64,000 nucleotides of DNA from Mycolicibacterium goodii (GTDB taxonomy: Bacteria; Actinomycetota; Actinomycetes; Mycobacteriales; Mycobacteriaceae), in the NCBI RefSeq assembly GCF_001187505.1, contig NZ_CP012150.1:1674001-1738000 (forward strand), read 5' to 3'. The translations under genes were made by a program, and so were the position numbers. How positions within the stretch are numbered: position 1 is the stretch's first letter; the number at the start of each line of letters is the position of its first letter. The notes under the pieces were generated by a model. It did not search any database and was not told the origin of the DNA. It worked only from the letters and a program-made list of their open reading frames with translations. Positions 36,954 to 45,202 of this stretch are shown piece after piece.

Positions 36954-37639
36954 CAGTGTTCCTGCCCTTCGATCGCCCCCAACACGGCGGTGATGCGATC
37001 GCGAGCCACCGTCACCTCGTCGGTGCTGCCACCGATGTAGAGGCGCCCGGCCGCGCCGATCATCTGCACGTCGACCACGGTGAGCCCGGGGGCGACGCGC
37101 TCGGCCTCGTTGGCCGCCACCGCCGCGAACAGCGCCGGGGTCATCTCGTACACCAGCAGCGACTGCCCCGGCAGGATCATCGACGCCTGCCGGTTGCGGT
37201 TGAGGATCACCGCGTGCTGATCGGTGATGTCGGTGATGATGTCGTGGAAGAGCACCCGCGGGCGCAGCTGGTCCTCGGCCTTGTTGCCGGTGCCCGCCAG
37301 GATCGCCTCGCCGGCCCGACGCACATCGTCGAGGCTGGCCGAGTGGATCTCCAGGACGCCGAATTGCCGCTCGACGTACAGGATTCCGGGCTGCACGCCG
37401 GGTACCGCGCGGAGCGCCAGGTCGATCACCCGCTCGATCGCGAGCGCGGGCGACACCTCGACGATGAGCGCGTGCTCCCCCTCGTACGGCGGATAGCCGC
37501 GGGCCCGGGTCGGGGTGCCGAGGTAGGCCGCGAACTGCCGCTGCAGGTCTTCGACGAGCAGGTAGACGCGGATCTGGGTACGGATCCCGGTGCCCTCCTC
37601 GACGCCGCGGACTGCCGTCTGGGCTTCCGGTGCGGCCAT
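36953..37639 (-). CDS. BMC-T shell protein (tandem BMC domains), first of two
   Basis: A 228-residue trimeric shell protein with two BMC folds. The halves are seen as about 22-120 (RTQIRVYLLVEDLQRQFAAYL then PGVQPGILYVERQFGVLEIHS) and about 130-220 (NRNRQASMILPGQSLLVYEMTPAL then LTVVDVQMIGAAGRLYIGG). It aligns along its whole length with the second BMC-T (38740-39348), from which it differs by a longer N-terminus and a loop of about 10 residues. Such trimers can form gated pores for larger substrates. Three bases separate its ATG from the BMC-H stop. Confidence 0.92.
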
Positions 37640-37641
37640 GG

Positions 37642-37923
37642 CTACTTGCTGGTGACCGAGAAGTGCGCGCCGAGTTCGCCGTGCGGGCGCGGGATCACGT
37701 GCACACTCACGAGTTCGCCGACCTGCGAGGCGGTTTCGGCGCCCGCTTCGGTCGCGGCCTTGACGGCGCCGACCTCGCCCGTGACGATCACCGCGACGAG
37801 CCCGTCGCCGACCTGCTGCCGGTCGGTGATGGTGACGTTGGCGGCCTTGACCATGGCGTCGGCGGCGGCCAGGGCGGCCACGTAACCCTTGGTTTCGATC
37901 AATCCGATTGCGTTGCTGGACAT
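37642..37923 (-). CDS. BMC-H hexameric shell protein
   Basis: A 93-residue canonical shell hexamer subunit: AIGLIETKGYVAALAAADAMVKAANV at the start, then VAVIVTGEVGAVKAATEAG and VHVIPRPHGEL, the standard BMC-H pattern and length. The pore loop region (residues 37-41, RQQVGDG) has the usual conserved Gly pair. It would form most of the facets. AAGGAG lies before ATG 37923, and the BMC-P stop is 12 bases upstream. Confidence 0.95.
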   Translation of the reverse strand: MSSNAIGLIETKGYVAALAAADAMVKAANVTITDRQQVGDGLVAVIVTGEVGAVKAATEAGAETASQVGELVSVHVIPRPHGELGAHFSVTSK

Positions 37924-37935
37924 GGGTTTATCTCC

Positions 37936-38199
37936 TTACTCGGCGGGGTTGCCAGTTGATCCGGTGTCGATGGAGCCGATGACGAGGGCATCGATCGGCG
38001 GTGGCGTTCCGGTGAACCAACTCGACGCCACCGAGCCCTGGGCGATCAGGACGTGCTCGCCCACGCCGCTGCCGAGGACGTCGAAGGCGATCAGCCGGCT
38101 GCCGGTGCCCTCGACCTCGACCTCCAGGAACGCGCCGGCCGGTATGCCCTCGATCCGGCGCGTCGACCACACATTGCCGGTGACGGTCGCTCTCAACAC
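37936..38199 (-). CDS. BMC-P pentameric vertex protein (EutN/CcmL type)
   Basis: An 87-residue vertex protein: LRATVTGNVWSTRRIEGIPAG at the N-terminus, FDVLGSGVGEHVLIAQGSVAS in the middle and PPIDALVIGSIDTG near the end, all hallmarks of the EutN/CcmL fold. Its pentamer caps the shell's twelve corners. The GTG start has AAGGAG seven bases upstream. Confidence 0.95.
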   Translation of the reverse strand: MLRATVTGNVWSTRRIEGIPAGAFLEVEVEGTGSRLIAFDVLGSGVGEHVLIAQGSVASSWFTGTPPPIDALVIGSIDTGSTGNPAE

Positions 38200-38218
38200 G
38201 TTCGCTCCTTCGTCATGC

Positions 38219-38743
38219 TCACCTGCGTTCCTTCTGAATCACGATCCCCAGCGCGCGGGCCTTCTCGCGGGCCAGCGGGGTGAGCACCGCGCGCGGCCCG
38301 AGCACCAGGGTGCCGCCGGCCAGGTCGGCGATGTGCCGTTCGGTGACGGCGCCGCTGTCGACGCGGTGGGTGACGGGACCGCCGTTGGCGCCGGTGCGCG
38401 CTCCCGATCCGGGTGCCAGCCGGAACCGCAACCGGCCCGCCTTCAGATCGGCGCGGGTCTTCGGGCTCTCGAACAGCCGCAGCAACTTCCGCACGAACGT
38501 GTCGAGGTCGTCGTCGTTGTTCAGGCGGACGGTCTCGGCGCGGTTGCGTCCGTCGACGGCCCGCGGGCCGGTCGGCTCGACACCCATCTGGTCGGCGACG
38601 GTCGCCGGTCGCGGTGGCGGCGCCTGCGGCGGCTGGGCCGGTTTCGCGGGGGCGGGCTGGGCGGCGCCCAGGCTGCTCACCGCGTCGCGCACCACCTCGC
38701 GCACCAGCGCGCGCAACTCCTCACGGGTGATGCTCATGCTCAC
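38219..38743 (-). CDS. BMC-locus accessory protein with N-terminal encapsulation-like helix
   Basis: A 174-residue protein of unknown function, in the place of the non-shell protein (0274) of the M. smegmatis RMM locus. Residues 4-22 (ITREELRALVREVVRDAVS) form an amphipathic helix like an encapsulation peptide. A Pro/Ala linker (27-50) follows, and then a domain with DTFVRKLLRLFESP, AGRLRFRLAPGSG, VDSGAVTERHIADL and LVLGPRAVLTPLAREKARALGI. The helix shares ELRALV-x-E with the C-terminus of the aldehyde dehydrogenase. It is coupled to the upstream BMC-T by GTGA; ATG 38737 is an alternative start. Probably a lumenal scaffold or cofactor-related protein. Confidence 0.75.
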   Translation of the reverse strand: MSMSITREELRALVREVVRDAVSSLGAAQPAPAKPAQPPQAPPPRPATVADQMGVEPTGPRAVDGRNRAETVRLNNDDDLDTFVRKLLRLFESPKTRADLKAGRLRFRLAPGSGARTGANGGPVTHRVDSGAVTERHIADLAGGTLVLGPRAVLTPLAREKARALGIVIQKERR

Positions 38744-39348
38744 GCACCCTGCAGGACGGCGAGCGCGGCACGGGCGGCGTCGGCGGCGCCCCGGACGTCG
38801 GCCTCGGCGCCTGCGAGGTACACGCGCCCGGTGGCGCCGATCATCCGGAAGTCCACGACCTTGATGTCGGCGGCCTTCTCGGCCTCGTTGGTGGCCAGGA
38901 TGGCGTACGACGCGGGCGCGACCTCCAGCACGAACAGCGACTCGCCCGGCAGCACCATCGACCCGATCTTGTTGCGGTTGATCAGGAATGCGTGCTGGTG
39001 GTCGATGCTGGAGATGATGCGCGAGGCCAGGATCTGCGGTCGCAACGCGGCGTCGGGATCACCACCGAGGTAGTCCAGCGCGGCGTCGGCGGCGGCCTTG
39101 ACCGCGCCGGTCTCGCCGTGGAACTCCAGGTAGCCGAACTGCCGCTCGACCACCAGGATGCCCGCCTTCACCTCGGCGTGCTTGAGCGCCACGTCGGTCA
39201 CGCCCTCGATGTCGAGTCCCGGTGCCACCTCGATGATCTGGGCGGCCATGTTGGCCCGGGGCAGCGCACCTTTGATCCAGGTGCCCAGGTACGACATGGT
39301 CTGCGGCTGCAGCCGGTCGATGAAGATGAACGAACGTAGTTCTGCCAC
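38740..39348 (-). CDS. BMC-T shell protein, second
   Basis: A 202-residue tandem-domain shell protein. RSFIFIDRLQPQTMSYLG, VKAGILVVERQFGYLEFHG, NRNKIGSMVLPGESLFVLEV and IKVVDFRMIGATGRVYLAG repeat the pattern of the other BMC-T. The two probably play distinct facet or pore roles in the RMM shell, whose inventory in M. smegmatis also has two such proteins, one hexamer and one pentamer. GTG start, seven bases after the aldehyde dehydrogenase stop. Confidence 0.92.
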   Translation of the reverse strand: MAELRSFIFIDRLQPQTMSYLGTWIKGALPRANMAAQIIEVAPGLDIEGVTDVALKHAEVKAGILVVERQFGYLEFHGETGAVKAAADAALDYLGGDPDAALRPQILASRIISSIDHQHAFLINRNKIGSMVLPGESLFVLEVAPASYAILATNEAEKAADIKVVDFRMIGATGRVYLAGAEADVRGAADAARAALAVLQGA

Positions 39349-39355
39349 TCTCGGG

Positions 39356-40954
39356 TCACCTCTTGATCAGTTGGGCGAGTTCTTCGACGACCAGCGCGCG
39401 CAGTTCGGCGCGCAGCGCTTCCAAGTTGAGATCCGTTGTACGGGAGCCATTGTGGTGAGCGGTGCGCGGTCGGGCCGGTTGCATGACGGCGCCGTCGCGG
39501 TCGTTGGAGGCGCGCGGATAGGCAGGCACGGCCCCGGTGGGTGCGCGCCACGGGTCGATGCCCGCGAAGTTGCCCATGACGACGCCCGGATCGCTGTTGT
39601 AGGCGATGCGGGTCCAGTTCACCAGGTTGTGCGGCTGCAGGTTCTCGCCGATCGAGCTGCGACCGACGAAGCCGGTGCCGATCGTCATCGACGGTGCGAG
39701 GTTGGTCTCCAGACCCGCGCTGCCGGTGCTGTTGCCGACGTTCACCGCAACCCGTAGCACCGGCACCTGGGCCGCGAAATCGGTGATCACAACCGGGTTC
39801 TCGCTGTGGATGGCGGCCGAGTGCCCGGCCCCGCCGATGCGCACCACCGCGCGGGCCGCGCGGATGCCACGCGCCGCATCGGCCACCGTGGTCATGCCGA
39901 GCACTGGGGACAGCTTCTCGTGGGCCAGCATCTCCTCGGCGATCACGTGGCCGAACGGCGCGACGAGCACACGTGTCTTGGGGGTGACCCGCAACCCGGC
40001 CTGACCGGCGATCCATGCGGCGTCGCGTCCGACCACGTCGGTGTTGAGGTGACCGTCGGGGAACATGTACGCGCGCAGCCGCCGAGCCCCGTCCTCGTCG
40101 AGGAGGTGCGCACCCGCGCGGGTGAGCGCGGCGCCGAGCTTGTCGGCGATGGCGTCCTCGGCGATCAGCACCGATTCGTTGGTGCACAGCACCGAGTTGT
40201 CGAAGGCCTTGCTGTCGACGATGCGCCGTGCCGCGGCGGTGATGTCGGCGCTGGCGTCGACGAGCACCGGGACATTGCCGGGACCCACGCCGAGTGCCGG
40301 GTTGCCCGAGGAGTACGCCGCACGCACCACGGCCGTGCCGCCGGTGGCGACGATGACGTCGGTGCGTTCATCGGACATGAGGGCCTGCACCAGCGGGATC
40401 GACGGCTCGTCGACCACCTGCACCACACCGTCGGGCGCCCCGGCCGCCACCGCGGCGTCGGCCAGCACCCGTGCGGCGTCGGCCGAGCACCGCGCGGCCC
40501 GCGGGTGGGGTGCGACGACGACGGCGTTGCGGGTCATCAGCGCCAGGATGGTCTTGAAGTACACCGTGGCAACGGGATTCGTGGTGGGGGTCAGGGCCAG
40601 CACCACACCCGCCGGGCGGGGGAGTTCGACGATCTTGCGGTCGGGATCGATCCGGGGCGATACGTACTCCCCGCCGTCGATGCCCGCCCGGTAGTACTCG
40701 ACGATGCCCTGCGAACAGGCCTGGTTCTTGCGGATCTTGTCGGCCACCACGCCCATGCCGGTCTCGGCCACCGCCTCGGCGGCGAACCGCTCGGCCTGCG
40801 CATGGGCTGCCTGGGCCACGGCGGTGACGATGCGCTGCACCGTCGCCGCGTCGTAGTCGGCGTAGGCCGCGGCGGCCCAACGCGCGCGTTCGAGCATGTG
40901 GCCGGCCCGCGCGATGCCTGCCGCGCCGCGGTGGTCTTTTGTCGCTTCGCTCAC
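39356..40954 (-). CDS. CoA-acylating aldehyde dehydrogenase of the microcompartment
   Basis: A 532-residue aldehyde dehydrogenase of the PduP/EutE class that would convert propionaldehyde, NAD and CoA to propionyl-CoA in the lumen. TPTTNPVATVYFKTILALMTRN, catalytic Cys257 in FDNSVLCTNES, GPGNVPVLVD and TSGSAGLETNLAPSMTIGTG-type segments (here STGSAGLETNLAPS) are present. The last 24 residues (NLEALRAELRALVVEE and on) are an amphipathic helix after a flexible linker, the usual C-terminal encapsulation peptide. The GTG start overlaps the aminotransferase stop (GTGA). Confidence 0.92.
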   Translation of the reverse strand: MSEATKDHRGAAGIARAGHMLERARWAAAAYADYDAATVQRIVTAVAQAAHAQAERFAAEAVAETGMGVVADKIRKNQACSQGIVEYYRAGIDGGEYVSPRIDPDRKIVELPRPAGVVLALTPTTNPVATVYFKTILALMTRNAVVVAPHPRAARCSADAARVLADAAVAAGAPDGVVQVVDEPSIPLVQALMSDERTDVIVATGGTAVVRAAYSSGNPALGVGPGNVPVLVDASADITAAARRIVDSKAFDNSVLCTNESVLIAEDAIADKLGAALTRAGAHLLDEDGARRLRAYMFPDGHLNTDVVGRDAAWIAGQAGLRVTPKTRVLVAPFGHVIAEEMLAHEKLSPVLGMTTVADAARGIRAARAVVRIGGAGHSAAIHSENPVVITDFAAQVPVLRVAVNVGNSTGSAGLETNLAPSMTIGTGFVGRSSIGENLQPHNLVNWTRIAYNSDPGVVMGNFAGIDPWRAPTGAVPAYPRASNDRDGAVMQPARPRTAHHNGSRTTDLNLEALRAELRALVVEELAQLIKR

Positions 40955-42231
40955 CCGTTCCTCCGTCCGGTGACAGTCGCCCGCGCCCGGCCCACCGCAA
41001 CCTCGAGGCGGTCCAGTACGTCCTCGCACAATTCGCGGGACAGCAACAGGCCCGGTTTGAACTGCAGCACACGGGGATCGAGCGTCGAGAAGATCGCCCA
41101 CACCCCGTTCTCGTAGAGTTCGCGCATCACGAACTTGGCGCCTTCGGGGTGGTCGAACTCGAGTCCGATCACCACACCGTTCTGTCTGATGCCGACGAAC
41201 CAGTCGGGATTGTCGGCCTGGATGCGGCGCAACCCGACGTCGAAGATGTCGGCGATGTAGTGCACCATCGAGCGCACCTCGGGCCTGGTGCAGATTTCCA
41301 GGGTCTTGATCGCCGCGACGCATCCCAGTTCGGCGCCGCCGAAGGTCGAGATGTGACCGAACCCGTCCTGGTCGAGCCACTGCGCGGCGCGCTCGCCGAG
41401 CAGCACCGCCGAGATCGGGTACATGCCGCCCGAGAGGCCCTTGCCGGTCACGATGATGTCCGGGTCGATGCCGTGCTTGGTGATGCCCCACAGTTCGCCC
41501 GTGCGCATCAGGCCGGTCTGCACCTCGTCGGCGATGTAGAGCGTGCCGTGCTTCTCGGTGAGGGCCTTGACCGCTTCGAGATAGCCCGGCGGGGGGAGCG
41601 GGAATCCGTACGTCGCCGGGATGGTCTCCATGATCACCGCGGCCACGTCGCCGCCGGCGAGCGCGGCTTCCATGGCGCCGATGTCGCCGAACGGCACCTG
41701 GATGAACTCGTCGGGCCGGTCGGCGAGGAACAGTTTGGCGAACCGGTCGTCACCGGTGGCGACCGCGAGGCCGGTGTGCCCGTGGTAGGCCTTGATGACC
41801 GAGACGATCTTGCGTCGCTGGGTGCCGTGCCGCGCGCTCTTGAGCGCGATGTCGATGGCCTCGCCACCGCCGGAGCCGAACGCGACCTTCTTGATCGACG
41901 CCGGTGCGGTCTCGACGAGTCGCTGCGCGAGCGCGGTCCTCGCCACCGAGGGGAAGTGGTGGTTGCCGACGTCGAAGTGCGCCATCCCCTCCGAGATCGC
42001 CTGTATCACTTCGGGATTGCGGTGACCGACGTTGTAGGTTCCGCCGTTGAGGTGCAGGTCGATCAGGCGGCGGCCGCTCATGTCCCACAGGAAGTACCCC
42101 TCGCGACGGTCGATCACCAGGTCGACGCCCGAGTCGGTCCAGAACTGGGTCTTGTCCGGATTCCAGAACGTCTTGGCCTGGTCCAGCACATCGGCTTTGG
42201 TTGCGAACGCAAACGTGCCGTAGTCGTACAT
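40951..42231 (-). CDS. Class III PLP aminotransferase, probable aminopropanol-phosphate phospho-lyase
   Basis: A 426-residue class III aminotransferase-fold enzyme. GSGGGEAIDIALKSARH, IMETIPATYGFPLPP, IADEVQTGLMRTGELW (PLP Asp) and VTGKGLSGGMYPISAVLL (Schiff-base Lys) are all found. In the RMM pathway such an enzyme removes ammonia and phosphate from aminopropanol phosphate, as ethanolamine-phosphate phospho-lyase does, giving propionaldehyde. A plain aminotransferase role is the alternative. First gene of the BMC operon, with GAGGGAG before ATG 42231 and a 15-bp palindrome just upstream. Confidence 0.87.
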   Translation of the reverse strand: MYDYGTFAFATKADVLDQAKTFWNPDKTQFWTDSGVDLVIDRREGYFLWDMSGRRLIDLHLNGGTYNVGHRNPEVIQAISEGMAHFDVGNHHFPSVARTALAQRLVETAPASIKKVAFGSGGGEAIDIALKSARHGTQRRKIVSVIKAYHGHTGLAVATGDDRFAKLFLADRPDEFIQVPFGDIGAMEAALAGGDVAAVIMETIPATYGFPLPPPGYLEAVKALTEKHGTLYIADEVQTGLMRTGELWGITKHGIDPDIIVTGKGLSGGMYPISAVLLGERAAQWLDQDGFGHISTFGGAELGCVAAIKTLEICTRPEVRSMVHYIADIFDVGLRRIQADNPDWFVGIRQNGVVIGLEFDHPEGAKFVMRELYENGVWAIFSTLDPRVLQFKPGLLLSRELCEDVLDRLEVAVGRARATVTGRRNG

Positions 42232-42245
42232 GCGGCTCCCTCTTG

Positions 42246-42260
42246 AGCTACCGGGTAGCT
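42246..42260 (-). promoter_or_regulatory. Perfect palindrome upstream of the BMC operon
   Basis: AGCTACC-G-GGTAGCT, a 15-bp perfect palindrome ending 15 bases before the aminotransferase ATG and just ahead of its Shine-Dalgarno. The single-base centre favours a DNA operator over an RNA hairpin. It differs from the TTGG-N5-CCAA element. Confidence 0.45.
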
Positions 42261-42331
42261 GTGATGGCACTCACCGTAAAAGGTTGAAACCATTTCTGTC
42301 AATGGTCTTGAAGACCCCTTGCGTACGGCAT

Positions 42332-42344
42332 TTGGTAGTGCCAA
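42332..42344 (+). promoter_or_regulatory. Second GntR operator-like site, between permease and aminotransferase
   Basis: TTGGTAGTGCCAA, an inverted repeat TTGG-N5-CCAA whose first six bases equal the site at 35113-35125. It sits between the divergent permease and BMC operon starts, so one regulator could control both. Confidence 0.55.
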
Positions 42345-42415
42345 TATACGTAAGGTTCGCGATGTGGTCCACGCCACACCGAGCCTCCACTGTAACCCGG
42401 AAGGTAAGCCGCTAG

Positions 42416-43951
42416 ATGACCGAACAATCCGTCGCTGGTAGCGAAAACGCAGCTCACGACATACAACGACTCAAGCGAAACGCAGTCGGTACGGTCGGGG
42501 TGATCTTCATGGCGGTCGCCACCGCCGCCCCCATCACCGCAATGGTCGGCAACGTTCCGATTGCCGTCGGTTTCGGAAATGGTTCACACGCGCCGGCCGG
42601 CTACTTCGTCGCCACGGTGGTCCTCGGTCTGTTCGCGATCGGCTACGCGACGATGGCCAAGCACATCACCGCCACCGGCGCGTTCTACGGGTACATCTCC
42701 CACGGTCTCGGACGCATCATGGGCATGGCCGCCGGTGCTCTCATCACGATGGCCTACATCGTGTTCGAGGCCTCGCTGATCGGGATCTTCTCGTTCTTCT
42801 TCCAGAACTTCCTGGACTCCCAACTCGGCATCCACATCCACTGGATCATCCCGGCGCTGCTGATGCTGGTCACCAATGCGATCCTCACCTACTTCGACGT
42901 CAACCTGACGGCCAAGGTGCTCGGCGTGTTCCTGGTGACCGAGATCGTCATGCTCGCCCTCGGCGCACTCGCGGTGCTGTTCCGCGGCGGCGGACCCGAC
43001 GGGTTGGCGATCAGCGAAACCCTAAATCCCGCAGGAGCTTTCACTCCCGCGGCCGGAATCGCAGGCGCGAGCGCCGGACTCGGCCTGTTCTTCGCGTTCT
43101 GGTCATGGGTCGGATTCGAGTCGACCGCGATGTACGGCGAGGAATCCCGCAACCCCAAGCGGATCATCCCCCGCGCCACCATGATCGCGGTGCTCGGCGT
43201 CGGCGTGTTCTACGTGTTCATCTCCTGGATGGCCATCGCAGGAACCGGCCCGCAGCAGGCGATCGAGCTCGCCCAGGACCCCAACACGGCATCGGAGATC
43301 TTCTTCGCCCCGGTTCGCAACACCTACGGCGAGTGGGCCATCACGGTGTTCAACATCCTGCTGGTCACGGGATCGTTCGCCTGCGGCATGGCGTTCCACA
43401 ACTGCGCGTCGCGCTACCTGTACGCGCTCGGCCGGGAGGGCCTGTCGCGCGGCCTGCAGAAGACCCTCGGCGCCACCCATCCCACCCACGGGTCGCCGCA
43501 CATCGCGTCGTTCGTGCAGTCCGCGATCGCGCTGGTGATCGTGCTGGCGTTCCTGTTCGCGGGCATGGATCCGTACGTGCACATGTACACGCTGCTGGCG
43601 ATCCTCGGGACCATGGCGATCCTGATCGTGCAGTCGATGTGCGCGTTCTCGGTGATCGCCTACTTCCACTTCCACAAGAATCATCCGCAGTCCAAGCACT
43701 GGTTCAAGACACTGGTGGCCCCCGGACTCGGCGGCATCGGCATGCTCTACGTCGTGTACCTGCTGTGGGAGCACAAGGACGCGGCGGCCGGAACCGCCTC
43801 GGGCACACTGCTGTTCCAGCTGACACCGTGGATCGTGGTGGGCCTGTTCGTGCTCGGCGCCGCCCTGGCCACGTACTTCAAGCTGCGGGATCCCCGCCGC
43901 TACGAGTTGATCGGCCGGATCGTCTACGAAGACGCCGTCGAACGCGACTAG
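42416..43951 (+). CDS. APC-superfamily amino acid/amine permease
   Basis: A 511-residue permease with about 12 helices (first at 26-47, VGVIFMAVATAAPITAMVGN). GIAGASAGLGLFFAFWSWVGFESTA and YGEESRNPKRIIPRA are the APC-family hallmark in helix 6 and the following loop. It is divergent from the BMC operon and shares the operator-like region with it, so the likely cargo is 1-amino-2-propanol, aminoacetone or a related amine. GGAAGG lies 11 bases before the ATG, a weak spacing. Confidence 0.88.
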   Translation: MTEQSVAGSENAAHDIQRLKRNAVGTVGVIFMAVATAAPITAMVGNVPIAVGFGNGSHAPAGYFVATVVLGLFAIGYATMAKHITATGAFYGYISHGLGRIMGMAAGALITMAYIVFEASLIGIFSFFFQNFLDSQLGIHIHWIIPALLMLVTNAILTYFDVNLTAKVLGVFLVTEIVMLALGALAVLFRGGGPDGLAISETLNPAGAFTPAAGIAGASAGLGLFFAFWSWVGFESTAMYGEESRNPKRIIPRATMIAVLGVGVFYVFISWMAIAGTGPQQAIELAQDPNTASEIFFAPVRNTYGEWAITVFNILLVTGSFACGMAFHNCASRYLYALGREGLSRGLQKTLGATHPTHGSPHIASFVQSAIALVIVLAFLFAGMDPYVHMYTLLAILGTMAILIVQSMCAFSVIAYFHFHKNHPQSKHWFKTLVAPGLGGIGMLYVVYLLWEHKDAAAGTASGTLLFQLTPWIVVGLFVLGAALATYFKLRDPRRYELIGRIVYEDAVERD

Positions 43952-43967
43952 TCGGATGTGACCGACG

Positions 43968-44255
43968 GTGGATTCCTACGACCGTGACGTCATGCGGTTC
44001 GTCCTCGCGTGGGCTCCCTACGGGGGTCCACGCGAGGACGAGGTGTGGGTGTCGTTCGGTATCTCGGTCGAGCAACTCGGTGAGCGTTTCGCCGATGCGG
44101 TCACCCGCTGCCGGTTACGCGCCGCGGTGCTGCCGGAATCGGATCGCCAGCTGCTCGCCCGCGCCTGGGCGCACCTGCACCCCGTGCGACGGGATGGTCA
44201 CTCAGCCGAGCGCGCGCTGCAGGAACGCGCACTGCGCGCTCCGAAAGGCGCGTGA
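43968..44255 (+). CDS. Small hypothetical protein (95 aa)
   Basis: A 95-residue cytoplasmic protein, GTG start 16 bases after the permease stop. DRDVMRFVLAWAPYGGPREDEVWVSFGISVEQLGERFADA reads as a short helical domain resembling the DUF3263-type pattern of a Trp, a Gly-Pro turn and a fgis-x-RF-like helix. It overlaps the 3' end of the convergent esterase by 54 bases. Function unknown; real expression is likely, given codon use and position. Confidence 0.5.
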   Translation: MDSYDRDVMRFVLAWAPYGGPREDEVWVSFGISVEQLGERFADAVTRCRLRAAVLPESDRQLLARAWAHLHPVRRDGHSAERALQERALRAPKGA

Positions 44256-45101
44256 CACCGGGGCTTTCGGTGCCACCCCGTCGAAACCGTGGAACGCGCC
44301 GGATATCACCTCGATCTCACAGGGCACACCGGCGGCGTGCAACCGCCCGGCGTAGGCGAGGTCCTCGTCGTGGAACAGGTCGAAGGTGCCCACCCCGACC
44401 CATGCGGGCGGCAGGCCTGCGAGGTCCTCCCGCCGGCCGGGCACCGCGGCGTCGGGATCCGCGTCACCCAGGTACGCCTTCCACCCGAACCGGTTGCTGC
44501 CCTGGTTCCACAGCCGGTGCCCGGGATGGTCGAGGCTCGGCACGAAGCTGCTGCGGTCGTCGAGCATCGGGTACACCAGCAGCTGAGCGGCGACGCCGAC
44601 TCCGCGGTCCCGGGCCAGCAGCGCGAGGGCGGCCGCCAGACCGCCGCCGGCGCTCGCGCCGCCGATCGCCACCCGCGCCGGATCGACCGACGGCAGGGTC
44701 CTCAGCCACCGCAGCGCCGCGAAACAGTCCTCGAGCGCGGCCGGATACGGATTCTGTGGGGCCAGGCGGTACTCGACCGATGCCACGGTGAGCCCCACCT
44801 GCCTGGCGAACTGCAGGCACTGGGCATCGTCCTGGGCGGCGCTGCCCAGAACATAGCCACCGCCGTGGATCCACACCAACGCCGGACCGGGCAGCGACGT
44901 AGCCGCGGGCGGACGGAACAATCGGATGCCCACCCCCGACGGCAACGTCAGCACCTCACAGCCGGGAGGGACCCGACGGTTCATCAGCCTGGTCAGACGC
45001 TGGAAGACCGGCAGCGTCGCGCGGTTCACCATATGCCTGGGTATGTAGCGCGCGACGCGCTCGAGGTCGGGGTGGAACCGGGTCGGGGTGGTTGCCGTCA
45101 C
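44202..45101 (-). CDS. Alpha/beta-hydrolase, LipW-like esterase
   Basis: A 299-residue hormone-sensitive-lipase-family esterase. WIHGGGYVLGSAAQDD is the oxyanion hole, IGGASAGGGLAAALALLARD the nucleophile elbow (Gly-Ala-Ser-Ala-Gly), VGTFDLFHDEDLAYAGRL the acid and SGAFHGFDGVAP the histidine. Length and sequence are close to LipW (Rv0217c, 302 residues), and the Rv0216 homologue lies upstream in this window, so it may be its displaced orthologue. The start is GTG 45101 (VTATTPTRFHPDLERV); a GTG at 45200 is also in frame but would run into the GMC gene promoter. Confidence 0.82.
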   Translation of the reverse strand: MTATTPTRFHPDLERVARYIPRHMVNRATLPVFQRLTRLMNRRVPPGCEVLTLPSGVGIRLFRPPAATSLPGPALVWIHGGGYVLGSAAQDDAQCLQFARQVGLTVASVEYRLAPQNPYPAALEDCFAALRWLRTLPSVDPARVAIGGASAGGGLAAALALLARDRGVGVAAQLLVYPMLDDRSSFVPSLDHPGHRLWNQGSNRFGWKAYLGDADPDAAVPGRREDLAGLPPAWVGVGTFDLFHDEDLAYAGRLHAAGVPCEIEVISGAFHGFDGVAPKAPVSRAFRSAQCAFLQRALG

Positions 45102-45202
45102 AGGAGTAGTTGTACCCAACCTCGCTGTGACCCACCACGCGAACAGGTGATTCCCGAGGCAACGAAGCGCTGAAGGTAAGAGGTGGCGCGCTGCGGACAC
45201 CC

